Assembly (NCBI RefSeq): GCF_016859285.1
Contig: NC_053422.1
Location: forward strand, 9,425,501 to 9,489,500
Source of the DNA: Xiphias gladius
Taxonomy: Eukaryota > Chordata > Actinopteri > Istiophoriformes > Xiphiidae
Length of the DNA stretch: 64,000 nt
Direction of reading: 5' to 3'
Under the pieces are notes generated by a model. It did no database searches, was not told the origin of the DNA, and was given only the letters and a program-made list of their open reading frames with translations. Made by a program: the position numbers and the translations under genes. Shown piece after piece: positions 1-42,580 of this stretch (position 1 is its first letter; every line of letters begins with the position of its first letter).

Positions 1-382
1 GTTATCTTTAATAAAACTAGAAGTTAAAACCTGCACACTGACATTGTCCACTTGTCTTTCACTGGTCGTACACGCACTCAGCAGCCTCTCTCCCCCATAA
101 CACACACAGAGGATATACAACATGTCTGTCAGCGGGGTGGCCATTGAGCAGGGAGGCCCTGACAAAACCACCACTTAGCCTAGTACTGGGCTGGCACAAA
201 GGGCCCAGGTCAGAGGTCACTTGGAAGGCTAGAGTTCCCCACACCCTTTTCTCATGCTTTTTTCTCTCTGTCTCTCCCCCTCTCTCTCTCTCCTCTTGGA
301 ATCTCCTGCCACCATCCACCCCCTTCCCTCTCCTCCTCCTCATGCCTCCTTCCCCTCCATCCTTCTCCCCTTCTTTTTGCAG
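1..382 (+). other. atp8a1 intron end
   Basis: No exon seen from 1 to 240. Positions 240-380 are a long, almost pure C/T stretch, a strong polypyrimidine tract for the acceptor at 381-382. Open frames across it are low-complexity Ser/Pro/Leu. Confidence 0.7.
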
Positions 383-17898
<17,516 letters not shown>

Positions 17899-19595
17899 GA
17901 CGCCGGCCTTCTTGTTACTGGCTGGCCAATCCGGAGCCACAACAACCGTTTCGAATGGCGATATTTGAAGGTTAACGCGGAGAGGCCGAGGTGCAGCATG
18001 TGCCCCCCAGCAATTAGGGGGATTTTGGACATGAATATGAAGCAGACAGGGGAAAGTGACATAGTGTAATCTTTGAAAAAGGGAAAAAAAACAAGGAACA
18101 AAACAAACCATGTTCACTATCAGCTGTAGTTGTGTGTCCAGCAGACATGATGAGCACTGTGCTTTCTTAGCAGTCTGTGGTCTGAAGGTCTTCACTGTTC
18201 TCGCTCAGTTTGTTGGAGTGAATGTCTCCTATCTATTGGTTTAAGGAAGGACAGTTTTAGCACTGAGCCAAAAATCATTGTATTGAATTGAAATCAAACT
18301 CTTCAACACGGCTAATATAAAAGTTAAAACAGCGGGTGACGATTAGTTTTAGAGGATTTGAACTTGTGAAAGATTGCCAAAGAGCAGTCGTATATACAAT
18401 CTTCCAATGAATTCGGAAAACTTTAAACCAAATGTAGTCACACTCCTGAGTGTGTATTCCAGCACTAAACGGACCACTTCAGAGCAGATTAGGAATATTT
18501 TATTTTTCTTTTTGCACTTACGGACACATCTCTTGTGTAAAGCCTTACATTTGCTCATGCCTTCATCTTGTTTCTTTTAAAATACATTTATTTTCTTTTT
18601 TAATTTCATTTTTAAAGTATGTAGATATTGTGCCTGGTTTTCTTTATTTTCAGGTTTTTCTTTTTCTTTTTAAGAAGTTGCCTCCCACAACATACAGTAG
18701 TCCCGTGTCCACCGTTTTTACTGCAGAGGCATTGCTCTTGACTAACAATTGCATTCCACACATCACTCCTGTCTCAACAATCACGACGGTGCCTACGTAG
18801 AACTTTTCCCTCTTAGAAGAAAAAGATACCCAGGAATAGTGTAACCAGCTAACTTAGACCAGTGCCCCGCACACACCAACTGAAGCAAAACTCTCCGTCT
18901 CCCCTACCACGGTATTGCGCTCGTACAGTCTGAACACTGCAGAGTGCCTTGTGGCACATGTAAAAAACGAAGATTTGTTCCTGCAGAGGTGAACAGGAGG
19001 CTGTCTGATGGTCTTATTGAAGCTTAAGGTGGTGATAGTGTTTCCCTTAATATGGAGATTTTATCCTTCTAACATAAGTGCCATTAGCTTAAGGGAGAGA
19101 GAAATATTAGCCAGGAAAACTCCACAACATTATATAAACTACTTTGTCTCTATAGTTATTTTGTGGATTTGTATTTTTATATTGGAGATGTATGAATTTT
19201 GCATTGACTGGCTTTGTAATGACTTGTCTGTAACTTTTTGTTTTTCTTCTTCTGATAAACTGACAGGATAGAATAGAGGGAATGAGGAAAGTAAGCTTTC
19301 TTAATTGTCTTGTTATTATTAATATTAATATTGTTATAGCTTGATTTATTTATGATTGACTACTTAATGTCCGTGTGATTGTTTTCTTCTCCCTATGGGA
19401 GATCAGATTGCTGACGGTGTGTGAGTGTGTGTCAGTTTATTGCCTGCATGTGCACGTGCTGTGTGTGTGTGTGTGTGTGGGTGTGTGTGTGTGTGTGTCA
19501 TAACTACAAAGGATAACTTTTATGTATGCATTGCATGTCTGTGTCGTCTATATGAGACTGGGAGATCAGTTCTCCAGGTGTGTTTCTTTGTGCAC

Positions 19596-19630
<35 letters not shown>

Positions 19631-20375
19631 TTAGGTGCTTGCTCCAGTTGTCCGTCTGCACGACTCCAGGTATAGCTATGGTGTACTACTGTGTGCTGAT
19701 GCATGGCCCGTATGGGAAGGTGTGCGTGTCAGTGTGTGGTATGACTGCGTGTGTGTGTGTGTGTGTTTAGGGTCAAACTCTCTGCCTCGACTGAGGGAGT
19801 TTGTGATGCTCAGCTCGCTTCGACAGGAGATGTTGCACAATGCACTCGATGTACCTTTCCAGTAGTGGATATCTGGTATTATCTGGTTTCGGTAAATGAT
19901 TTCTCTTGAGTGTACATGGTTGTAACTTGTTTTCTTCATGCAGTTGTACCTCTGCTTTTTCTCAACTTCAGTGAGGGTCGACGATGATTTTTTTCTCTTA
20001 TGGTCTTCAATGTTAAAACTTTATTGGTCGTCATCTTGTCAAAAATTTCCAAACTGCTGAATGTGGATGTCGTCGTCGTGGAAGGCTTGGACTGTTGCTT
20101 TCTTTTTCCAGAAAACCTAAAACACACGTTGTTGTCTGTGAAAGTTGTGGGCTGCATGGATGGATAACACAAACCTTTCTCTGAAGTATTAACTGTACTA
20201 CTTTGATTCTCCCTCAAGTGTTGATCACTTTACAAAAGAGAAAAAATAAATGCACCTTTAATTTTTCTTTGCAATATTTGTTTCTTTTCTGTCATTTTGT
20301 TCAATGATTGTTCTGCATGTTGGGACTGCAAACTAAGTGTTGTCTTTTACTGCCATGAAGGACTACTGAAATAAA
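17899..20375 (+). other. atp8a1: atp8a1 3' UTR (putative)
   Basis: About 2.5 kb after the stop with no gene on either strand. Contains GT-rich microsatellites (19460-19499, 19597-19619, then GA units). Possible polyadenylation signals are AATAAA at 20245-20250 and 20370-20375. The 3' limit is inferred from the signals only. Confidence 0.55.
20370..20375 (+). terminator. Candidate atp8a1 poly(A) signal
   Basis: AATAAA with T/G-rich sequence downstream; another lies at 20245-20250. Confidence 0.45.
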
Positions 20376-22583
20376 CTTAAAATCATGGAGGAACAATGTC
20401 AACATCCTTTCTAATTATTGTGTGTATTTGCAGATTTTTAATCGCTGTGTCATCTTCTGCCTGTGTGTGGCGACAAACAGGACAGGGAACCTAAACAGGA
20501 AAAGGCAGGGAGAAACATCAGTCTGCATGCAGGACAAACAAATGCTATAATAGAGTCCTTCTTTGTTGTTGTGACAGTGTTTGGTCGACCTTCTACTTGT
20601 GTTTCTGAACCCAAACAGACAAATCTGTTCCTGTAACAGTTGTTTGTCCAGATTAATTAAAAGTGACCCAAGTAAAGTCTGACTTCAGGTTGGTGAAAAG
20701 GGCTTTTTTTGGTCTTGTTTAACATTTGGAATCATTTTTTTGGGAGAGTACAGCTTCCGGATAATGTTAAAATTTTAAGCCGAAACAATTGATTGTTTAC
20801 TCAATCACAAGAAAATCTACTGCCAACTGTTTTATTTTATTTTACTATTATTAGTTAAATATCTTTGGGTTTTGGAGTGTTTGTGTACAAAACAGGACTT
20901 TCATGACAGCTCCCTGACAAGGTTTAGGAAACCATGATTGATTACTTCACTATTTTTAGACATTTTATAGATCAAACAACACATTGAGAAAAGAATCGTC
21001 AGATAAATCACTAACAAAAGGGATTTCAGTCCTGGTTGATTTAGTGACACCTGCGGATAGAGAAAGTGCAGTTTAATGCTACAGCAAACAGTCAATGAGT
21101 AGCCGCTTCGTCTGAAAAACAACAGAGGAGCAGCTGCTGTATCCGTTTACGGCGCAGCCAAACCCGGCGGTTTAATAAAAACGTCGGTCAAAAATAGTTG
21201 CAAGCGAAGAGAAGCTGGTGTACCTGCAAGATGGCTGTTTTCTTGATTTGTAGACTCATTTTTGATGAGCATCGCGGTCAGCGCTAACCCCTGTTCCAAA
21301 TACAATGTGTTTCCTGTGACTGCCTCCCTGTGAAAGCCAGCCCCGCGTTTGGCTTTTAATGCGAAGCAGCAGCACTGTGAAATGCTCGGTTTGCATTAGC
21401 AGTGACTTACAGCTCTGATCCAGTGTGAAGAGAGTGAGCAGTAAACAATGAGGCTGTTCGCAATAAGATAAAATCACAAACCGTAACACCGGACCACATG
21501 CTGCTGACGAGGTTTCCTTTAAATCCCTTGTGTTTGAAAGCAATTTGAATCCAGGCAGGAATGTGGGGCCCGCCATTAACAATGAAAACTACTATATAGA
21601 GAGGTAATTACACAGTATAAATACACTGAATGGCTATGGCTGCTGACCATAAATTATATCTAAAACAGGGTTTGATTTTGTGAACATTTTAAGACCCCTG
21701 ATGTGTTCATGATCTTACTACCATAGAGATTAAATATGAGGCAGATTTTGTTTTGAAAAGAATGAGAGTTTTCAGATGTGTAGGAGTGAATTTAAATTAA
21801 ACCCGTGAGACAGTATAAAGTAACAGCCTCCAGTGCGAGGAATAGTAATCAGAGAAATTCCTACCTTCCTGGAAAACTTGGAAAAGAAATTGGAAACTTT
21901 TCCGAGGCCTGGCGAAGACATAAAAGATTATGACTACCCAAAATATTTGGGAAATGTCATGAAAACGTGTTCACAACTTGTATTTTCCTTTTATAAGCCA
22001 AGTGTGGAATGTGATACAGATGTCTGAACTGACGGCCGCAAGCATAAACAAGACCTGAGAAAGTTAAAACTGGAATCTGATAAATACTAATCATGGAAGT
22101 TGTGTTTTTTGATAGAACGGTGACGGGATAATAGCACCGATTTCAGGGAACCCCGAACGCGGCAGCACACATCCTCAGACTGAGCAGAATACGGGTTTCA
22201 TGACAGACGCTGATTGCCAAGTCTATTTCACAGTCAGATAACCGGAAAACAGAGCAGTCTTTGTGGAGACTCCGCCATACCTGTTGGTGCAACCTAAACC
22301 TCTATTTCGGGGACAAGTTGTTTTTAACACTGTGGCCATTCCATGCTCATTGGACACTGACAATGACTGATCTCAGCGCCGCATTCCTGCCGTGAAGTCT
22401 GGCGCAAGAATGAGCGACAGGTAGGGAGCTGCTGTGCAGACCTGGCCGCTCCGGTTTCCTTTCTGTCTCAGCCGCGATGAGGCTCCTTTCTGGACGCATG
22501 CTTTTTGTTTGAAATGTTAAAAAGGTAATGCATTGACTTTTCCTTACATTCACCAGTGCACAGCAGGTACTGAGAGACGACAT
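20376..22583. other. Intergenic, atp8a1 / shisa3 (convergent)
   Basis: No gene recognised. 20770-20885 is a minus-strand fragment of the MITE-like family (CCGAAACAATTGATTGTTTA, then ATATCTTTGGGTTTTGGAGT). The rest is unremarkable AT-rich sequence. Confidence 0.55.
20770..20885 (-). repeat. MITE-like repeat fragment
   Basis: Reverse-orientation terminal and internal words of the family seen at 32.7 kb. Confidence 0.5.
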
Positions 22584-22589
22584 TTTATT
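22584..22589 (-). terminator. Candidate shisa3 poly(A) signal
   Basis: TTTATT on the + strand reads AATAAA on the shisa3 strand, about 620 nt after its stop codon. Confidence 0.3.
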
Positions 22590-23205
22590 TGCTGTAAATT
22601 GTACCTGTACCACATTATACAAATGTCCAACTTCCTCCAAAATAAAATGTCCTTTGTGTATTAGGTCCTCCTCTCTTTCGGAGGTCCTTGCGATTGTCAA
22701 AAAACATAATTCCCTGGTTTCCAAAATCTACTATATCGCTAAAAATGTACAATGCTCAGCAGAGTCTCAGGAGCCGTCTGCCTGTACAGTACTTCTGTTT
22801 TTTTAGGAAGGTATGTGATAAATTGGCAAGATTTCAGTCTTCATTGTAAACTTCCACCTTGAAAAATGGCATTTATAAAAAATAAAATGTAGACCACAGA
22901 ATTCTGTGTACAATACGATGTAGAAGTGCATAAGATTCAGAATTGTTGCTGTCTCTAACAGGTCTGCTGAACTTCGATGTGCCCTGTGTTGCAGAGCAGG
23001 AAGCGCTTCAGGCCACGATGTTCAACCGCAGCAGCTTTGTTGTACTTCATCCCTCGTCCTGCTGTTTCTCTCTCTGTGTCCCTTCAGCCGTCCCGGGCTC
23101 TCCGACCAAACACCACCAGCTGCGCTGCAGTGTTTGTCCTCGCTGGCTCACACCCTCCATCTAGAAATCTTGTAATCCCTCTATTTCCCCCTGCCCAGAG
23201 CCCTG
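22590..23205 (-). other. shisa3: shisa3 3' UTR (putative)
   Basis: Sequence between the shisa3 stop and the candidate poly(A) signal; no other coding signal. Confidence 0.4.
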
Positions 23206-36331
<13,126 letters not shown>

Positions 36332-37399
36332 GGTTGCGGGAGAAATGAAAGACAAATGCCTGAAATGTAGCTGTACAACAACATATCCTATAACACTGAC
36401 CTTATTGTGTCACTTCACACAGTGAAGAAAACATTCCAGAAGATGTTTATCATATAGAATATAACTACAGTCCTCTTTTCAAATAGTTTTGTAGCTTTTT
36501 TTCATTTTTATACCTAAAATTTTGTTTAGTCAAAATCTGACTCTTTAGATGCGTTTTAAATTGAAAAAAAAAATTTGAGTCTTCCATTTGCTGCTTTTCA
36601 ATATGGTTTGATGTTTTCAGCGGCTAGGTGACTAAAAGCGGAATATCTCTGTTTCTTTGGTTGAGTTTTTTGGGATGGAGTCGCTACAGGGAGGTTGTTT
36701 TTTACACACAGGCCGTTTCATTTTTTCACAATTCACTTGCGTATTTGAAAGGTAATCAGGAAGCTATTTGTGTTCATGTTGCCCAAGTTAGAGACTTGTC
36801 ACATCCGTCACCGACGCTGCACCCGCCATCACCTACATCGTGGTAAGTAGCATTCAATATTTTTTTTCTTTACACAAAGTTCTGCGTCATTGACGAAGCA
36901 CCTTTACTCGCAGCCCTATTTACAGGAGTGCCTCTGAAAAAGTCACGTTCCATTACCTGTAGTCTTGCCCTTTGCGTCCCCATTTTTGTCCTCACTTGGG
37001 CCAGTTCTGCCAGGTCCAGGTTTATCTCTTAAAGTGAAAAATGGAGCCTTTCCAAATGCGCTCAGACGCAGCTTCCCCTCGGGCTGCGAGCACGTTTGTT
37101 CGGGGCTGATCTGTTTTGAACTTCCTCCAGCATATTTCAGGAACCGACACATATTGCAGAGCACCTACAGTATAAAATGAGGCACACGGACACCTCCAGT
37201 GTTGTAACTCACAGCTTTTTAGACTGACTCATTTTTCTTAATTTGTTTTCCTCTACAGCTTCAACCAGAAATTCGATAATTGGCTATCCAGAAGTCCTCC
37301 CATCTGAAAAGGCAACAGGATGTTTCCTAGATTTGTTTGTATGTGGCAGTGATATAATAATAATTTGCTCCATACAATGAACATCTTCTGATTAATAAA
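36332..37399 (+). other. bend4: bend4 3' UTR (putative)
   Basis: AT-rich, no gene. A first good AATAAA is at 37394-37399; another is at 38359-38364, so the UTR may reach 38.4 kb. Confidence 0.45.
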
Positions 37400-39800
37400 A
37401 CACAGATTCGAAAAAAAATGTGTAAACTAGGAAATGCAAAATAGACCGTTCCTACTTTATTCAAACGACTGCATTTTCCAAAATTTCATCCTTTTTTTTT
37501 TTGTTGCAGTATTAGTCATTGATGATTTTATATATCCCGATACAAAAAGGCTCGTAGGAATACAACTGTAAAGTCTTTGCAAGCAGAACTGACTGTATTT
37601 TACAAACAGTCCCCGCTTTCGTTCTCGCAGCACTCTAAGGAGACTTTTTGTGTCGGGGCGATAGGATGTGAAGTCTTTTGGTTCGAGGCAGCTGCCATAT
37701 AATAATGCCTTAAACCTATTGGAAAACCTCCGCGGTGTAAACAGTTAAAGCTGCGGGTGTCAGAAATCATGTAAAGTGGGCTCGTTTCTGTCTCACCCTC
37801 GAGTTACAACGCAGGGGTCTCTTGATAATGACAGACAGCGTTCACTTCCAAACAATTATCTGTCGCTCAAGTGGAAAAAATTGGGACGCCTCCTTCTTTC
37901 CGACACTTTTATTAGCACTTTTAAAGCTGCTCGACGGTGAGAAGCCCTCGAGCAGAATGAAACTATTTGATTCTTTGACTTTGTCTCGGTTTGGTTTGGC
38001 ACTCGGTAACGTCACTCCATGGCATTGTTTTTCTACGTTTGAATGTACCGGATCTATTAGGTCAGTTTTGCCACGTCGACAGTGCTGTGTAAATGTGTAT
38101 TATACCGTACAGTTATTGTGTGAGGTGTTCTTGAAATACAACGTCTCTCTCTCTCTCTCTCTCTCTTTAAAAAGCCAAGTAGAAAAGTGCCACAGAAACC
38201 TTAAAACAGTTGGATTCTGTCGTTGTGTTGCTGTTCTGAATGTGAGCGATTATTTGTATTAACTCCTTTACCCTCAAAGTGGCTGTTATCAACACTGTGA
38301 AACATCAGTCGGATTTTTACAGATCTAATAGTTTGTTTTTGTTTTTTTATTTATAATGAATAAAACAAGCACTGAAGCTGAAAACTTCCATTGATGGTTC
38401 ACTGATCTGTCTGTCTCTCTCTCTCGCTCCGTCTGTCTATCTAAAGTAACTGATCATGATTGGATGATCGGCCAGTGTGTGAGTTTGTGGTGTGATCCGC
38501 GAACGGTAATGGGTTCTTCTTGCGTCGCTGTTTGCAAGCAGTGATGGAAGAAGCTCTCGGGTCTTTTAAGAGAGGCAACACCACGATGTAGAAATACTCT
38601 GCTGGAAGCCCTGCAGTCAAAATTTCACCCAGTAAAAGTACAGTCGGTGCCGACGTATCAACACGCACAGTAAGCTCCATTTTAATGGTGTAGCTGGTGG
38701 AGACCGAGGTCATTTGATCTATTTCATAATCTGTTGGATACTTTAATGGGTGGCGCTGCATCCTATCTTCTAAACTGTATGTTTTGTCTGTAGGATCCTA
38801 ATCTGCAAAAGTAATCAGGGACTCCACCTGTCAGGCGAATGTAGCGGAGCAGAAGAACAAGAAGTTGCACAAAACGGAAATATAGAACATTTAAATGCAT
38901 GGTCACAAGTCATGCAAAGTGTGTGCCACAATGTCATGAGGGGCATCAGGTGTTGGCTGGGGTGTTGGATTGGTTTAGGGAGGGAGCAAGAGGACGTGAC
39001 TACAGCACCTCCCCGTGGAGGTGCCTCAATATCCGTCTGTCGCGGTGAGCTGTACTAGTCGCTCTGTTTTGTAGAGCTCATCCTGAAACGCCGCCGGCCT
39101 CCACCGGGTGGCGCTGCAGCCGCACGGCTCACAGTCACCTGACGTGGCCCAGCGGCGAAAGCTGCTCCCCGGGCCGGGGTCGATGAGAGACCGACTGCGG
39201 CTCCGGTCAACGCGCAGGCCGATGGCGCTAAACGGTGTCTGGGGTGAAGCTCTGGATTGCAGAGGACTAATCAGCCTAAAGAGCCAATAGTCGCTCAAAT
39301 AAAAGATGATGGTAATCAAATGATTCCATTTGTCCTTCGGTGTTTTATAAAAAACTTTTCCTCGCACCGTCACTGCGTGTTGCAGGGCATCTGTTCGAGA
39401 GGTTTGGAAGGTTGGGGAACAGGGACTTGCTGTAGTTCACGAAATCAACCAACCGATAAATGAATAAAATCGCAGGATGCGCTGGAAAAATATTTCTTTC
39501 GATCATTTGCACGGACGGTTCCGCCCAGAAACTTCAGAGACCGCGTCGTTTGCTGCTGCTGCGGCTCCTCTCGGCTTCCATGCACGAACGTCCACTCTGA
39601 CAGTTCGCCACAGCACCGCGGGGCTTGTGCGCGCGCGCGCGTGCACGCGCGCTCTGTGTGTGGATCTGCTGAAGGTTTGGTTGGGTGTTGCTCCTCACTT
39701 CTGCGGCATCTCTCTCACCGTGTGCGGGCCTGCTGCCGCCGCTGCGGAGGACCGCGGTCCGTGAGCACACGGAGCACATTGCGGGCACTGAAACTGTCCG
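37400..39800. other. Intergenic, bend4 / rab11fip5
   Basis: No gene recognised. Holds (CT)n at 38142-38167 and a repeat copy at 38530-38905, and becomes CpG-rich from about 39050. Confidence 0.5.
38530..38905 (+). repeat. Interspersed repeat copy (AAGTAAAAGTAC family)
   Basis: GCAGTGATGGAAGAAGCTCT, GTAGAAATACTCTGCTGGAA, CAGTAAAAGTACAG and AATCAGGGACTCCACCTGTC follow the order I recall for a widespread acanthomorph repeat. Confidence 0.55.
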
Positions 39801-40527
39801 ACGCGACATGTCCCGGGGGCACGCACTCGGGATGAGTCCTGCACGCAGCTCGCCTAATTTGGTTTCCACTGATTGAATTTGGGAATGGCACGCGGAGCTT
39901 GAAGATAAACACGGGCCCGGTCTGCTGTCGGAAAACTGACCTCGGGTAAACCCCTCGGCGGACTTGGGAGATTTTCTGCAGGGGTGGTTTTGTTTTTTTG
40001 TTTTTTGCGCAGCGCGGAAACTCTGGCGCAGCGTGAATTGGGGGATGATCTCCCGGTCGAATGACACGACGGGCGACTGAGTGAAACCGCGATCGTTTGG
40101 GGACACACAGGCAGCGGCCGCGGCCCCCGGGGGGTAGCGGCGCGAAGATGATGTCACTGATAGACCTGGACGACGACCAGCGGTGGGTGCCCACTCACGT
40201 GAACGTCACCGTCCTCCGCGCAAGGGGACTGCGAACCAAGGGCAAGCACGGCAGCCGCTACCTCTACACCGTCATCCAGGTGGCGAAGGAGAAGTACACC
40301 ACCGGGCTGGTGGAGAAGGCCGAGGTGCCCGAGTGGAACGAGGAATGCTGCTTCGAGCTGCTCCCCGGCGTCCTGGAGGAGGGCGGCCGGAGCGCCTACC
40401 CCCCGGGGAGCGGGGACCTGGTCCTCACGGTCATGCACCGGGTGCTCATCGGGCTGGACGTCTTTCTCGGCCAAGCCGTCGTTCCTCTGGATAAGATGTT
40501 CCAGGGTGGAATGTGTCCCAGAGACGA
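39050..40527 (+). promoter_or_regulatory. CpG island promoter region of rab11fip5
   Basis: Dense CpG from about 39050 through exon 1, including an alternating GC/GT stretch at 39628-39652. No TATA box at a sensible distance. The transcription start and 5' UTR (probably within 39600-40147) cannot be placed from sequence alone. Confidence 0.5.
40148..40527 (+). CDS. rab11fip5: rab11fip5 exon 1 (C2 domain)
   Basis: MMSLIDLDDDQRWVPTHVNV through MCPRDE; donor GTAGGT reads as an in-frame TAG if unspliced. The usual S-D-A-Y-T of the FIP C2 domain appears as S-R-Y-L-Y-T. Confidence 0.92.
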
Positions 40528-42532
40528 GTAGGTTGTGTTGCGTTGTGAGTTTTAAATGCAGCCTGCATGACAAACCACGCGACGTGTCGGTTTCCTGCTC
40601 ACACGTGAGACGGAGCAGATGTGTCTTGTTTTTATGTCAGACCGGGGGAGGGTTCTGTTCTTTGGTTGCACTTCGCGGGACAATGACATGAAGCTTTTCA
40701 TGTGCTTATTCATTCAAAAGGTGCAGAAAACTCACCCCCCCAAAATTGAGAACATCCGGTATTTTGAGTATAGTTTTCTCCACGCACCGTCTGCCTCGTG
40801 CAGCTGATCCTGCTTTGACCACATCCCCATGGTGCACCGTAATTATCTACCACGTGCCTCGTGCACGACCCCAACATGCAGCAGCTGAGTTGACCGGTTA
40901 ACCTCGGGGACCACTTCCCGGGAGAAAGGATGCACAGACGTGGTGGCGGCTTTGGATCAGATGGCTTGAACCCTACATGCACAAAATGGCTCATGAAACC
41001 CTGGTTCCGGTATCCTCTACCGGGCTAATCCACCCGCGGTCCCCCCACGGCACTGCAAAATCAACAAGAGGATGAGATGCGGTTTCCACAGTGGAAACTG
41101 CATCTCACGACTTCATCCACACAGCCTCCATCTTTATGCACAAATCTCCCACTGTGCATCTAAAGTTGAAACTTACTATTTAACTCATTCTTGATGGTAG
41201 CTGATATTTCTTGCATTGAGCAATGTGTATTTTTTTTTATTTTTTTTTAATCTATTGATAGAACATTTAACAGCTTGTGGGAAACTGTATCCTTCCTCTC
41301 TTATCCTCCTGGCGTCCACATCGTCCCAACAACATCTGAACCAGTGATTATTATCCCCCACTGTGCTCCTGTATCTGGAGCTGTGACGTCTGAAAGCGAG
41401 ACAGAAACCAGTACTTGGTATCTCAGCTCAGATATAAATAGTACAGGGATGTGGTCTATGGGACCGGTGGCCCATTAGATTCAGCTCTGAAAACTGCAGG
41501 GAGGTAGAAAATCATGGCAAAAATGTCGGTGGCGCAAGGTCGTAATTCCTCAAACCTCTTGCAGTAAATGCACTTGTGGCGATGAGTGGGGAGCCAGTGC
41601 ACTGTAGCCGGGTGACTGGGCGTCTGTCATAATTCGCTATGACTGAAAACGCCAAGTTGAGTCTTGAGTTGAGTCCAGTCCAGGGCGGTGTTTAGGTTCC
41701 CCGTCGCAAGGACGAATGTGACTTCCGTGCACAGAAGTATCCACAGCCAGACGTTGACTGAGAGTCATTCAGAGGTGAGAAAGAAGCATTAGAGCAGGTT
41801 TAACATGACTGAAGCTTTTTACCTCGCACAGTTTGGTAAACAGTGAAGTGCAGGAAAGGTTCAGTGCACAAAGTCATTCTGGGCAGATTTGGATGGTGGG
41901 AATGTGAATCCTACAGTTTGACACGACACTGCTCAGACAGGGGCCGGTACCTTTCCTGTGCATTTGAGTTTCGGCTTTTATACGAGCTTTCTCAGATGAA
42001 GAGCTGCGTTGAGGACAAAACAAAAGCCGGCGGGCTCAGCTGAACCTCAGCCGGCCACACCTGAATGTTCCATATTCAGAATTATTTTTATTTTTGATTT
42101 AGTTTTCACAGCAACAACTTCTTCAGATAAGCTAGAAAGCTCCTGACAATCAGTAGGACTCAGGTTCAGCTATAAATGAAACTGCATGAGAGTTAGAAGT
42201 CATTACAACTTACTCTTTGCCTTATTTAGCTCATTGAATGTTACGAATCCCTCTTAAAACTCAGCAGTTACATTGAACTGAGTATCACTGTCTCTGACTG
42301 CACTACAGACTGTAAGAGTCGTTTCTTTTGTTTACGGTTTTAGTGTATCCTGAAAACGTGGCTCTGACTCTTTACCAATTTGCCTTATTTTGAGTCTTCG
42401 AAGAGCTCACTTGTGCCACAGGTGACATAACAGGACTCATCAGTAATGGGAGACATTTCCTCCATAACCACTGAAGAGCAGAACAGAGTAAAGCAATACA
42501 ACACATCTGGCTTTAATTGTGGCTTCTCCGCC

Positions 42533-42580
<48 letters not shown>

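Noticed and set aside
40097-40147. Upstream extension of rab11fip5 from 40097
   Set aside because: It starts at TTG, and its residues do not resemble the FIP N-terminus; the ATG at 40148 fits the family.
39534-40194. Minus-strand open frames of up to 207 codons upstream of rab11fip5
   Set aside because: They run through a CpG-rich 5' UTR where stops are rare; no recognisable domain or splice logic.
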